This document shows, piece by piece, positions 35,601 to 46,435 of a stretch of DNA of 64,000 nt (within the stretch, counting starts at the first letter, position 1; each line of letters starts with the position of its first letter). Location of the stretch: NCBI RefSeq assembly GCF_002878395.1, contig NC_061119.1:41004285-41068284 (forward strand). Direction: 5' to 3'. Position numbers and translations under genes: made by a program. The stretch comes from Capsicum annuum. Lineage: Eukaryota > Streptophyta > Magnoliopsida > Solanales > Solanaceae. The notes under the pieces are model-generated. The model had not been told where the DNA came from. It searched no databases and saw only the letters and a list, made by a program, of their open reading frames with translations.

Positions 35601-38272
35601 TAATGATAAGTTGCATTTGACCTGGGAAAGATGAAAGTATATGTAAACAGGGAGGGATAGGGATGTGCTGACAAATGCTAAAAAGGGCAAAGGAAGAACA
35701 AGGCTTTCCTCAGACAAGATAAGCAAGTAGCTGGATAGGGCTGTAGAGCCGCTGAAGCAAGCCCATGGTGCTTTGATTTTTTTTTTTTAATCAAGACCAT
35801 GGTGCTTTGATAGGGAAGAAGGAATTTAATCAACTGTAAATCTGGATGGTGTGAAAAACACTGGAGTTCAAATGAAGGATCTTAGAACAATTATTTTTCC
35901 ATCATAGACAAGTACATATTAAATGCAAGTTTCAATGGTCATGAGCCCCATGCAAGACCAAAGGAAACCTGTTGATGCGACTAAGGATATGCCTAATAGG
36001 TCAAGCCGTTGTCTAAACAGGGATACACGGGAAACTAACTAATAGCTAGAGTTTCATGTAAGAGACCAAGGCCTATATCTGTCTCCACGTGCTGCCCTGG
36101 CAAATTTAGGATGTTGCGTGAACAACATTGGTGAAACTAGCCCTGTAAGAATATTTGCAAAGAAAGGATTTTTAAGGTTTGATGGCATAGAGGAGGAAAT
36201 GATAAGATTGTGGGGGTACCAACACCATGTGACTATCAAGTGAAGGCTGGGCGTGAAAAACAAAACCTTTCCGTCAGTAAGTAAAGGATGGCTGCTTAAA
36301 GAGGCGGTAAGGTTGTACAGTTGATGAGATAGGAGCTCAAAAGAGGAGCATGAAGCATCATTTTCTTCGGGTTTTCTTTGAAGGAAGAATTTAACAGTGG
36401 ATAGACTGGGTGCCCTCGTTTTGCAACTCCGCTAAACTACTATTTGAGTGATGGTGCAAACATCAGTATTAATTGCTTAAAAAAGCAAACTAGAGTGCCC
36501 AAGAGTGTGACCTAGTTGGCAATGAAGTGGTTGGAGAACCATGAGATCTCAGGTTTGAATCTCAGCGGAGGCAAAAATACTGCGCAGATGATTTCTTCTC
36601 ATCTATCAAGCCTTGGTGAGAAGTAAGAGGCGCCGGCTGGAATAGTCGAGGTGCATAATCTGGCCTAGATACCACCGTCATTTAAAAATAAAGTAAACCA
36701 GGAAAGAAGTGACTTTAGTATCATTCAGTACCTTGTACTAGGTCTTAAGTTTCGACTACTATTTCACTTCTTATTATAGAATTGCCTTCTACTGCTTTCA
36801 ACGCAACTCTTGATCATGATAATGATAAAAATGTATTTTATCTAGTCTTTCTATGGTGTCTAGTTTACTACTACTGATGGAACAGCATTCCGACAGCACG
36901 GAACTAAAAAGATACATTAGATTGGTCAGTTAGTCATACTAGCCTTATGTGTTGTAATGTTCTTCTGAGTTATATCATAACTATGAAAGGATCAAGAAAT
37001 CAGACTGGCTGATGATATTAAATGGAAAATACATGAATATCAAAAGTAAAACTTGAAAGCTAAGTTTTTAAGGAATATTTGTTCGGCACAAGTTCTTTTT
37101 AATCAGTCTGTTATGTTCTTCTTTTCATGCTTGTACCCCAGAGGTTGAGGGGAGTCCAATGCAGATTTTCTTTCTTGCACATAATGTGTAGCGTGACAAT
37201 TTGATGCATGAGTCCGTAGGTGCTCTTGTTGTTGATCAAAGTAGATATTATACTTTGTTTAAGGTGTTTATGTTTGCCCTTTCTTTTTAACATTTTTGTT
37301 CATCAGGAGCATCAAGAAATCAGAGGACGATGTTCCTGTTCCTCCTCTTGTAAAGAGTGCATTACTTTGGGGTATGTTTTCACTTAATTCCTATAAGTTC
37401 CCGCTTTTGATAATGAAGTTCGTAAAGCAAATGATTTCCAAACTCTTTTCTGATGCCTGTTTATCTCTTTTGTTGCAATTCTTGTCTGTTATAGTATTTG
37501 TTATGTTGAAATGCTTTCTGATGCCTGTTTATGTCTTTTGTTGCAATTCTTGTTTGTTATAATACTTGTTACTTTGAAATGCTGAAGTACTTCCACTGAG
37601 ACCATCTTCTGGTTATTCAATGATTTCCTGCATCATCTAGCATTTTTTTTTCAACAAAATGAATCAAGTCAATGATGCTATTGCATGAGACGATGTAGTA
37701 GTACAGAATGTGCAGTATTTGTTAGTGGGATTTTTGTTATCTGCTCTAGGGTACTGTTCCGCCATATAGCATGTGTAAATGAAAGGCTCAATTATGTCAT
37801 TGAACATTCAAAGCTGAGTGTGATGAAGCGATCAAGTAAATGAGAGATCACATGTTCCAAATTTACTTTCTGTTACATCTGTTAAAGGTTGAACCTTTGG
37901 TTTGTACATTCCACTTCCTATCTTGTCACTTTAAATTGCATATTCTACTCAAGTGTTTGTGAATCATTCTTCATTTCTGCTTTCTTTGTGCATCGTCATT
38001 GCTAGCTACATTTTTTCTTTAGACTCCATCTTGCCTGCCTGCCGGCTCTGATTTGATTAACATATATGTTTTGTGTAGGTGTTTTCCTTGGAGTTTCTTC
38101 AAACACCAGGTTACAGGTCGTGACTGGATTAGAACGTCTGGTGGAATCTTCTCCTGTGGGAAAGCAGTTTCCGCCTGTTGCAATGGCATTCACAGTTGGT
38201 GTGCGATTTGCCAACAATGTATATGCTGGAATGCAGTTTGTGGACTGGGCGAGGTGGAGTGGTGTGCAGTAA
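32606..38272 (+). CDS. RE: RETICULATA-like plastid membrane protein (DUF3411), seven exons, 428 aa
   Basis: Exons: 32606-33166, 33263-33358, 33699-33919, 34009-34078, 34215-34294, 37307-37371, 38079-38272. All introns are GT-AG and all phases join. The ATG at 32606 begins MAGCCSS; residues 1-60 look like a plastid transit peptide (Ser, Lys, few acidic). A glycine run (about 114-135) and an acidic patch (136-141) lead into the DUF3411 domain (about 142-428). Hydrophobic segments lie at about 249-265 and 317-339. The end is QFVDWARWSGVQ. Length, N-terminus and C-terminus fit Arabidopsis RETICULATA/LCD1 better than other RER members, as far as I recall. In Arabidopsis, family mutants show pale interveins with green veins, and the proteins are linked to the chloroplast envelope and leaf mesophyll development; biochemical activity is unknown. 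It appears intact despite a 3-kb intron 5. Confidence 0.93.
34363..34454 (+). repeat. 3' end of a TTG-tailed Solanaceae SINE (TS-like) or RTE-type LINE
   Basis: GACTGCGTACATTCTACCCT, then CCCCAGACCCCACTAGGTGGGAATATACTGGG, followed by (TTG)n, is the shared 3' end of tobacco-type TS SINEs and their LINE partners. Only the last 90 bases remain. The related element at 46003-46435 is on the opposite strand. Confidence 0.8.
36504..36688 (+). repeat. tRNA-derived SINE (Solanaceae type), internally shortened
   Basis: GTGACCTAGTTGGCAATGAAGTGG resembles a pol III A box and CAGGTTTGAATCTCAG a B box (GGTTCGANNCC), about 50 bases apart. GTCGAGGTGCATAATCTGGCC and CACCGTCATTT follow, as in Solanaceae SINEs of this class. 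A middle section is shorter than I would expect. It lies in sense orientation within intron 5. Confidence 0.75.
37448..37583 (+). repeat. 68-bp tandem duplication in intron 6
   Basis: TTCTGATGCCTGTTTAT.. units start at 37448 and 37516 and differ at only a few bases, so this is a recent slippage duplication. Intron 6 runs 37372-38078. Confidence 0.85.
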
Positions 38273-38918
38273 CTATATCTTCATGTCTTTTCTCTTTCGG
38301 CAGTTCTCAAGGGGGTCATCAGTGGTTCTTCATTCAACACCAATACCTTAGGGTTATGGATGGAGGCGACTTATCACTAAGCCAACTCGTTGTCACTTGT
38401 TTGTGATTCTAGTTCAATAATTCCATCTTTGTTGTATTCTAGTAGATGATTTGAGTTTTCGTTACACCATTAACAAAGAAACATGTTTGTCTCTAGAAAC
38501 ATGTGATGTGTGAGTTAGAGACATGTCACGAGTTCGAACCATAAAAGGCAAGTGGAGAAGGATGGGCCCTAATATCATTGAGTTTCAAATCATGAAGGGT
38601 GACTGCAGCAGAATTTGGAATTTATTCCCCCTTTTCCATGGGCTTCTATGAAATTGAAATAAAGCAGAAAATGGTCCTCTTTATGTAGTGAAAAATATTT
38701 TGGAATGTACTACTTCAACATACTCTGTAATCTTACGAGGAGTCTGAGGAGGATAGTGTGCATGTAGACTTAACTCCTATATTACGAAGATAGAAAGATT
38801 GTTTTCAATAGATTCTTGGTACAAAATAATGTAAATAAATATTTTTATTAGAAATGGAATGGAGGAGGAAAAAGCATCCTAGGCCAATTCTAAAACGCAT
38901 AGGATGTTGAACTAGCTC
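38273..38918 (+). other. 3' UTR and spacer downstream of the RETICULATA-like gene
   Basis: Begins at the stop codon. An AATAAA at about 38658 is a possible poly(A) signal, though nearer AT-rich stretches (38413-38440) could also serve. GAGTTCGAACC near 38530 resembles a tRNA B box, but no partner A box or cloverleaf is seen. The rest shows nothing recognisable. Confidence 0.5.
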
Positions 38919-38927
38919 AATGTTCTG

Positions 38928-39050
38928 GTGAAGTGGTTTCGTGGATTCTTGTACTTGGTATTGTTTGTAAAGTGGATACTCCTACTTATACATTTGTTAT
39001 CTGGACCCTTGAATTCATTTAAAATCAATTTTTTAAAACCTTTTTTTGAC
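38928..39050 (+). repeat. MULE left terminal inverted repeat
   Basis: Pairs with 44365-44483 in inverse orientation. Similarity runs from the GTGGATTCTTGTACTTGG block to TTTTTTAAAAC and then fades. The outermost 12 or so bases are the least alike, so the exact first base is uncertain by one or two. Confidence 0.85.
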
Positions 39051-39180
39051 CTGACATCCTATGTGGTTGGGACCACATAGAAGTGTGTATTTTAAACTCC
39101 AAACGCGCATCGCGCCCAAAATAAAGGGTCTAGCGGTCCCAAAAGGGCATTTATAAGCCCTTGATCGGCTCCTTCCTCAT

Positions 39181-39684
39181 TTGCTTCCTACACCATTGTT
39201 GGAGCAATTTAAGTTTTTTTCCTTTCTTCTTCTTCTCTATTTTCTCTCTCTAAGTTCTTGTACCTTAATTTTCTTTCTTGTTGTGTTTTTTTGCTGTGCC
39301 TTAATTTTTAGTTCATTTTTTTCTGTAATTTTTCGTAACATCACAACAATTGGGGTTTGTTATTGTGGGCTTTATGTTGAACTTAAGATGTCAAGAACAC
39401 TAACTAATCTCGAAAGAATGTTTTGGGGCTGTCAAAAATATAAAGTTGGTAATGGTTGTGGATTCTTTCAATGGGTTGATGCAAATGAACAATACTACGT
39501 AAACAATCCATCAACAAATTCAAAGCAAAGAAACAAAGACAGACATAGAAGGCAACGAAGACAAGAAGGGCTGGGAAGAAATGGAAGGTATGGAAGACAT
39601 GAGAGATCAAGCACTAGAATTAATATCACTGTTATCATTATTGTTGTCATTTGGTTTCTATCTGTTGTATTTAAGATTGCTTGA
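39181..39684 (+). CDS. GRF-type zinc-finger protein with C-terminal membrane segment, carried in a MULE
   Basis: Open frame of 167 codons. The certain part begins at about residue 57 (CYCG) and runs SRTLTN...FWGCQKYKVGNGCGFFQW (to about residue 97), which fits the GRF zinc finger (C-x-C-G, FxxC, CGFFxW), a presumed nucleic-acid-binding fold. A basic, Arg/Gln-rich linker follows (NKDRHRRQRRQEGLGRNGR), then a hydrophobic end INITVIIIVVIWFLSVVF that could cross a membrane. Residues 1-55 come from a T-rich leader and may not be translated; no other in-frame ATG precedes the finger, so a start within an upstream exon is possible. It converges on the transposase, lies wholly between the TIRs, and has no internal stop although its neighbour is decayed. 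Function unknown. Confidence 0.6.
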   Translation: MLPTPLLEQFKFFSFLLLLYFLSLSSCTLIFFLVVFFCCALIFSSFFSVIFRNITTIGVCYCGLYVELKMSRTLTNLERMFWGCQKYKVGNGCGFFQWVDANEQYYVNNPSTNSKQRNKDRHRRQRRQEGLGRNGRYGRHERSSTRINITVIIIVVIWFLSVVFKIA

Positions 39685-39916
39685 TAATTGTAGTTGTAAT
39701 GTGCAATGATAATGAAATTGAAATTTAATGACAAACACTATTTTGCCAGCATAGAAATCTTCAATATATAATGTCTTAACAAGAGTTGACATAAAAAAGC
39801 TTGTCTTAACAACATCTTTAATGAGAAATGCAATAGAAGTCATAAAACACTTGTCTTAACAACACTTGAGATCAATTGAAATAAAAAACTAGCAATACAG
39901 AAAAAGAATTCTACTA

Positions 39917-42900
39917 TTATGTGTCTTGAGTGCTTGGTGTGGATTGATTCTTGCTAGCTTGAGTGCTTGATGTGACTTGAGCGGTTGTAGAAGATTTTTC
40001 CTTTGATCTTTTGGAACTCTGTTCTTGTAGTTGTCTTTGAGTTATTGCAGCTCCACCTTTCCACCTTAGTCCATTTGATTTAAAACGCAAGTCAATATTG
40101 GTTGGAATTGAACTAATAAGTGTTGGACTATGTAACACTCTATCAGTATTTTCAGACTGAAAAATAAAAAAATCAGTTTAAGATACACTAATTAATACCA
40201 GTTAAATACAATTAGATGATAGAAAACTTACCCTCTGCATTACACTGCCACTTGGTTTAAATAGCACACCAAAACCACCTATTTTTGCCTTCTTTTGTTT
40301 TAGTCTTTTATGTGCAGGATTTGTACCACCTCTTAAAGCTGTACTAGTCTTCCTCTTTTGGGAACCAACACTACTAGTAGACTGCTGAGTTGTAGATTGT
40401 GTAGCATTATCACTTACTGCAGAAGTGGTTGCAGGCATCACAACAGCTGCAGGTCTTATATCAGTTGTGGAGGCAGTTGCATGCCTCACACCACCAAATG
40501 ATGCAGCATTTGCAGGCCGTCTTTTGCTTGATGTAGCATTTGCAGGCATGTCAACACCTACTGAAGCATTTGTAGGTCTCTCAGCAACAACTGAAGTACT
40601 AGTGTTGGGTTGCATACTTAGTTGACTGCTATAGCTACCAATGAAATTTTTTTTCTACAAAAAATATGTAAAGGTCAAAAACACATTCAAAAAGCGTAAA
40701 ATTCATCAATAAGAAAATATTTAGTTTACCAAAGTTGGACATCCTTTCTTGTTGTGTCCAATAGACTTGCACATAAAACATGTCATTTTTCTTCCCTTTC
40801 TTGTAGCTTTCCAAACTTTTTCTTAACAGGCTCATCCTTAGCTTTCTTTCTATTTTTACTTGGCCTTCCTGATATGACAGTAATCTCAGGTGGCTTAATT
40901 ATTGGTCTTGTGCTTCTTGGTCACATCTTCCTGTTTGGCATTGGTTGAATATACTTATCATATGCCTTTAGGTATGTTTTCCTTTCATACTAGTGATCAA
41001 CAAATAACTATATTTCATTTCTTGTAATGCATTACAGCAATTGCATGTGCACAAGAAATTTTCGTTAGTTGCCATGACCTACAACTACATTGCTTCTTCT
41101 TCACAATAACAACATATGTATATGGTGGATCACCAACCTCAAAGTCAAAATCACCATTAAACCTCACCTCACACTTGACTGCATATTCACCATTCTCTGC
41201 AAGAACTTCCATGGCCATTGGTGATACATCACTGATCCATCTTTCTAAAGACTCTCTCATTTGATTCATCATTTCCATGACTTTGCATCTTATTTCCTTC
41301 AATATAGTTATAATTGTTTTGAACCTAGCGCCTAGAATTCAATTATTGAAAGTCTCACACATGTTGTTCTCAACTACATCACACCTGCTATGGTCTTTAA
41401 AAAAAGCTCTACACCATGCTTGTTTATTGTACTTGAGCAAATATTTCACAATTCCATCACCCAACTCACTCATTTCATTAAGTTTCAGTTGGAAATACAC
41501 TTCAAATGATGCCTTTGCAACCTACCAAAATTTTTTCCTCTTTTTTTCACCTCTCTAAACCTACTTTTAGTTGACCCCACATATGTCTAGCACATCATCT
41601 ATGCTCAACATTTGGTAGTAGATTAGTAAGTGCCAAATGAAGACCCTATCAAATCATGTAAAATAGTAGTTAAACATTAATTACTGTAACAAATTGGAAA
41701 AAAATAACTGAAAAATATAAAACTTCATACCTTCTACATATCAAACATCATTGTCAAGCCTTCACCTCCATTTTCTTTTAGTTCCAAATCATGGGTGATG
41801 CTCCTAAGAAACCAAGACTATGTGTCCTTGGTTTCTTTATCAACTACTTCCTATGCTACATGATACATTTGATTATTTCCATCTTTGAAAATACAAGACA
41901 ACAAGATACCTTTACATACACCCTTAAGAAAGGCACCATCTAAATCAATTATTCTTCTATAACCATAAATGTCTATATACACCTTTTTTCCTGAAATTAA
42001 ATTCTTGGATGTCCTAATAGATACAGTGGTACTAGGATTGGTAGTCCTCAACCGTTCAATATAATCATACAACCTAGTAAAATTTTTCATGAAATCATCA
42101 AAATATTCATTCATAACTCTGATTTTGCCGTTCTACGAGTTGTTTTACTAACATACAACCCATAGTTCTTTCTTAAAAGAGCTTGAATCTGATGCAATTT
42201 TATTGAAGGATCACTCATAATCTTGTCCTCGTATGCTTACTAATCCACCAAGGGTTACAAAACTTATTTTTTTGTCCTTTTAGAACACTTATGGACAGAA
42301 AAGTAAGTCTTCACACTAAAATTTCCTGTGTTATCAGCACTTTCAAGAATAACCCAAGGACAACTCTTATGATTACACTTTACCATTACCTTTCCTTCTC
42401 ATTAGGTTTTAACTTAAGGTTCACACCTTTTTGAATAGAGTAAGTCTGCAGTGCCTGTCTAAACTCAACATAATTTAAAAAATTCATATACAATTGAAAA
42501 AATACCTTCTTTGCAGTTTTATCAAAGTAGATCTTGGAAGATGAAGTTCTAGGTGGTGGATCTACTACTTCATCATCATCAACAGGATCTCCTTCCTCTT
42601 CACTAATGTCATTACCTGGATCTGAACTATAAAAATAAGGGTCATCCCTACCCAATTTACCTTCATATCTAGCCCCATTGTTCTTACAAATTTCCTCAAA
42701 ACCAACATATATACTTACTGGTCTAGATGGTATCTCATCTAGATTCATCCTATCAGCCTTTTGTTTTATTTGTTTTTCAATATTACACTGCCTAGCTTAA
42801 AGCAACTCTTCATCAAAATTACTCAAATCTTCAATGTTTTCATTAACATCATAAAGTGAATCACCATCAGGATCACTGATATCTAAATTTGCTTCAAAAT

Positions 42901-43511
42901 CAGATGTTTGAAGATGGTATGTAGAGAAATTATTAACTTGACCTTCCTGTAATTCTTCTAAAGAAACCTTAGCTTTTTCTTTGTCTGCCCTAGGAGGTTG
43001 ATTTTTATTTAAGTACTCATTTTCAATGGTTGAGGTGAAGACACATCAACCCTATCAGTTTTCAAAGGGGCTGTCACATCACCATTACAAAGTAGTAATA
43101 ATGGTGGAGTAGCTACCACATCAGCACTAGAAACACTAGATTTCTCTATTTCCAAGGCTAATTTTCTTGCAATTTCAATCTCATTTTCATCATCTACAAC
43201 CAAAGATTCACTAATTTAGTGAACAACATATACATCAACAATATCTCCAGTTTTGAAACTGTCGATAAATCTAAAAACATCAGCATCACTATTTAACATG
43301 TAATAACAACCTTTTTTGTTGACTCTACACCTAAAGGTTTCAACCTTTGCACACCTAATTCTAGTGCTAAGTTATGAAACAACATTATATGAAGCTCATC
43401 TACATCTACTCTAATTTTTTCAAAATCACAAACCCCATTTGCATACCTTAGAATAAAGTCTGACAAAAAGCACCCTCCATGGGTGAATTGAAGTGTCACT
43501 ATTGTATCCAT
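39917..43511 (-). pseudogene. MULE transposase (MuDR family), decayed but traceable end to end
   Basis: Reads from 43511 (MDTIVTLQFTHGGCFL) to the stop at about 39917. N-terminal PB1-like segment; acidic linker (42540-42620); MuDR-type DNA-binding start (VEFRQALQTYSI..LKLKPNEKER, about 42400). The MULE catalytic core has IDLDGAFLKG (about 42025), a second D in MMFDM (about 41715) and CETFN as candidate glutamate (about 41360). A SWIM finger C-x-C..C-x-H follows at 41045-41105. Then comes the DKYIQPMPNRKM block (about 40940) and a CCHC knuckle CFMCKSIGHNKKGC (about 40780). The basic Ser/Thr-rich tail is split by an intron with good GTAAGT and TTTTTCAG sites (about 40162-40228). Breaks: a frameshift in an A-run near 43310 and stops where Trp or Gln is expected (41850, 41820, 40920). 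Confidence 0.85.
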
Positions 43512-43619
43512 TAGTTACAAAATATGTACAATGACAAGATAATATATACAATTAGTCAATTATGCAAAAAGCCCTGATTTTTAAAGAAACATAAATGAAA
43601 AAAACTCAATTTTGATTTC

Positions 43620-44020
43620 ACCAAAAAACCCCTAAATCTTATCGAAATCACAAAGTATGCTATTGAAGACACAAAACTTCTACATATATGTCTAATAGAA
43701 GCATTAAACACATACAAAAAAAAAAAAGTAAAACCCTCAAAATTTTCTGTCTCAATTTCAATTTTACCCAAAAAATCCTAAAATCTAATCAAAATAACAA
43801 AACATGCCATTGAAGGTATAAAACCGTTATATATAGTGTAATAGAAGCATTAAACACGAAAAATATAAAAGCCCCAAAAAAATTAGCACAATTATCATTT
43901 TACGAAAAAAATTCTAAATTCTAATCATTACAAAATATGCCATTGAAGACATATCACTACTACATATACTACCTACAACACCATTAGACAAAACACAGAG
44001 CAAAAACCCCTAAAAAATTA
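43620..44020. repeat. Subterminal tandem repeats of the MULE, about 140-bp unit
   Basis: Three diverged units, each with AAAA(T/C)CCTAAATCT(A/T)ATC followed by (A/T)TGC(C/T)ATTGAAG, centred at about 43658, 43804 and 43938. They lie upstream of the transposase start, in its presumed 5' leader, and may be where transposase binds or simple expansions. Confidence 0.6.
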
Positions 44021-44364
44021 AAGCAAAAAATCGGGAATCACAAAAATCCCTAAAATCTCTAAAACGAACTCCATTAACTCAAACAAAAGCTTGAAACAAA
44101 CTCCAAAATATTATAACTACCACAAAAGTTTAAACACTTACACTGATTGCAACAACCATCCACAACAATCGAGCAAAAATCAGTGAATTTCGTGAAAAAT
44201 TGAAGTAGGAATGAAGTGACGAAGTGTAAGGGTCTGAAATGCCCTAAAAATTGATTTCCCTTAAGTACTTATATCCTGTACACATAATTTCATACGTGAA
44301 AATTATTTTAAAAACTTTTAATGATGTATTTGCGATTGTGCAACACGTTCAGATTAATAGACCG

Positions 44365-44483
44365 AAAAGAGTTTAAAAAATTAGTTTTAAATGGGTTCAA
44401 GGGTCCAGATGACAAATGTATAAGTAAGAGTATCCACTTTACAAACTCGACCAAGTACAGGGATCCATCGAGCTATTTTTCCC
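44365..44483 (-). repeat. MULE right terminal inverted repeat
   Basis: Ends ATCGAGCTATTTTTCCC at 44483 and is the inverse partner of 38928-39050. The GGGAAAAATAGCTCGAT end (complement) is cleaner than the left one and is likely closer to the original terminus. Confidence 0.85.
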
Positions 44484-44492
44484 AACGTTCTC

Positions 44493-44771
44493 GTAAAAAG
44501 ATAAGCCAATGTGCAACGAATACGTTTTAAAAGTGTGTATATATTTAGAAGCTACATTCAAATATACAATTTCTAAAAAATTTGGAAACAATTTATAATT
44601 TAGAAACTACTAAAAAAGTACTTATGAATCATAAAAATTAATAATTTAAACTATTAAAAATGAATATAAATAAATCGTAACAATTTTTTTTATTTGACTT
44701 TAAAAATTTAAATTATGTCATATAAATTGTAACATATGAAGGAATACCGAAGATACAAAACACATATTGTG
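44493..44771. other. AT-rich spacer
   Basis: No coding signal, inverted repeat or recognisable element is seen between the MULE target duplication and the next MITE. Confidence 0.5.
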
Positions 44772-44998
44772 CTCTCTATGTTCCATATTAGTTGGTCTTT
44801 TTTTTTAATACGCATACTAAGAAATTATAGATAAAAAAGTAATTTTACGAATTGACTCCTTAAAATACTTCTTGTGAACTTTACAAACAAGTGTGAATAT
44901 TTTTAAGAAAAATTTCATTAATGCTTTTTTAATTTAAAAAGGTGGACAAGTAATAACTAGTTTTGATAAAATGACAAATTAATATGAGGAGGAAGTAG
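44772..44998. mobile_element. Stowaway-like MITE, left part, split by the foldback element
   Basis: Begins CTCTCTATGTTCCATATTAG, a decayed CTCCCTCCGTTCCATATTAG terminus, and ends ATTAATATGAGGAGGAAGTAG. Its last bases continue after the insertion (46859-46871, GAGGAAGTAGTA). The interior is AT-rich and non-coding. Confidence 0.55.
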
Positions 44999-45931
44999 GA
45001 GTGAATTTCCTAAATAATCATTCAAGTTTTGAGAATTTCCTTCAAATATCATTTATGTTTCATTTAGAACTATAATATCACTCTTTTCCTCAAAAAATAC
45101 TAAACACTTCAAAAATATTCTTCTCTCTTAGTTGGCATGCCATGTCTATAAAATCACATTTTTTTAAAAAAAAATAAAATATTTAATTTATCAAACTCAT
45201 TTAATCAAAATTATAATTTTTTTTAATAAAATGCATTAGTTTAATTTTCATGCTTAGGAATTCTTTACTACACTTAATCTTTACTATGTTATTTTACATG
45301 AAAATTAAAATCTCTAGATAACTTATCTATTTTAGTGATATTATTTTCTTTAGAAAACGATCGATCTTTGTGGACAATTATATATAAAAAACTAAATGAT
45401 CATCTAGAAAGATAACTCTAGAAAAAAAAAAAAGTATATATACCTAAGTATGAAAATTTCTTCTTTATAAATTAATGTATAATTTTTTAAAAAATAAGAT
45501 TATAATTTTGGTTAAATGAGTTCGATGAGTTAACATGCTTATTTTTTTTAAATAATGATCTACTGATATGACACGCTAATTAGAAGAGGAGGAGACTTTT
45601 GAGGTATTTAGTGATTTTTTGAGAAACGTATTGATAATTGAGTGATATTATTGTTTTAGAAAAAATAAAAGTGATTTTTATAAGCGACTCCAAAAATATG
45701 CATAACAATTCAAGAAAATAACTTTAGAAAAAAAATAAAAGTTTAAGTAATGATAAAAGATTTTTAAGCATGGAAATTCCTTCTTAATAAATTAATGTAT
45801 ATTTTTTAAAGAAAAAAATAAGAATATAATTTGGACTAAATAAGTTTTGATGAGTTATAAATCTATTATCAAAATAAATAAATTTAATGACATGACATAC
45901 CAATTAGAAGAGAAAGAGACATATGATATAT

Positions 45932-45932
45932 A

Positions 45933-45971
<39 letters not shown>
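45932..45971. repeat. Dinucleotide microsatellite (TG)n(AG)n
   Basis: A TGTG run passes directly into an AGAG run inside the foldback element. It is likely polymorphic in length. Confidence 0.9.
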
Positions 45972-45973
<2 letters not shown>

Positions 45974-46002
45974 AATACTAATAGTTGAGTCATATTATTA
46001 TC

Positions 46003-46435
46003 TCTACAACAACAACATACCCAGTGTATTCCCACATAGTGGAATCTGGGAGGATAAAAAGTATACGCACATACCACTACATCAGGTGAAGTACAGAGGT
46101 TGTTTTCGATAAACCCCTGGCTCAGGACAGATAACAGTATAACAAACATCAAAACATCAAAGCATATAAACTAATACAGTATGCAAAATAAACTAACAGT
46201 GCTGCTAATACATGAAACAATACAATCCCAAAACAATATTATAAACTATCTATTCAAAATCATAGACATCACTCAAACACCCCAAACAAAAAACTCGAGA
46301 CGCAAATAAAGTACCCTTCCCTACCTATTGTCACAGTCACACTCATACCCCCTAATCCTCTACCCTAATACGCATTCTCCACACCTTTCTATCAAGGGTC
46401 ATATCCTCGGTAAGCTGTAACTGCTCTATATTATT
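46003..46435 (-). mobile_element. Solanaceae SINE/LINE-type retroposon on the minus strand
   Basis: Starts with (CAA)n and ACATACCCAGTGTATTCCCACATAGTGG, the complement of the TTG-tailed 3' end seen at 34363. The body extends to about 46435 (ATATCCTCGGTAAGCTGTAAC). It is longer than the SINE consensus I know, so it may be the 3' part of an RTE-type LINE. No open frame of note. Confidence 0.65.

Larger units (their letters stand above)
34295..37306 (+). other. Intron 5 of the RETICULATA-like gene, enlarged by insertions
   Basis: 3,012 bases, against 88-707 for the other introns. The donor splits CGG (AAG CG|GTTTGT) and the acceptor is CATCAG|G. It holds a TTG-tailed SINE end (34363-34454) and a tRNA-type SINE (36504-36688). 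The remaining 34455-36500 is moderately AT-rich with no recognisable protein and looks like decayed repeat sequence. Confidence 0.8.
38928..44483 (-). mobile_element. Mutator-like element (MULE), complete, with TIRs and decayed 9-bp TSD
   Basis: The left end (38928 to about 39050) and right end (about 44365-44483) are inverted copies over roughly 115 bases. For example TTTGTAAAGTGGATACTC and CATCTGGACCCTTGAA-type blocks occur on both ends. Flanks AATGTTCTG (38919-38927) and AACGTTCTC (44484-44492) match at 7 of 9 bases, the length expected of MULEs. Inside are a minus-strand transposase pseudogene and a plus-strand GRF-finger ORF. Total 5,556 bases. Confidence 0.88.

Noticed and set aside
35484..36263. 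Minus-strand open frames in intron 5
   Set aside because: No domain, no splice context, and not conserved sequence that I recognise; likely decayed repeat.
38500..38545. tRNA-like B box (GAGTTCGAACC)
   Set aside because: No matching A box or cloverleaf at the right spacing; at most a SINE relic.
40425..40625. Plus-strand open frame over the MULE tail
   Set aside because: Antisense of the Ser/Thr/Ala-rich transposase C-terminus.
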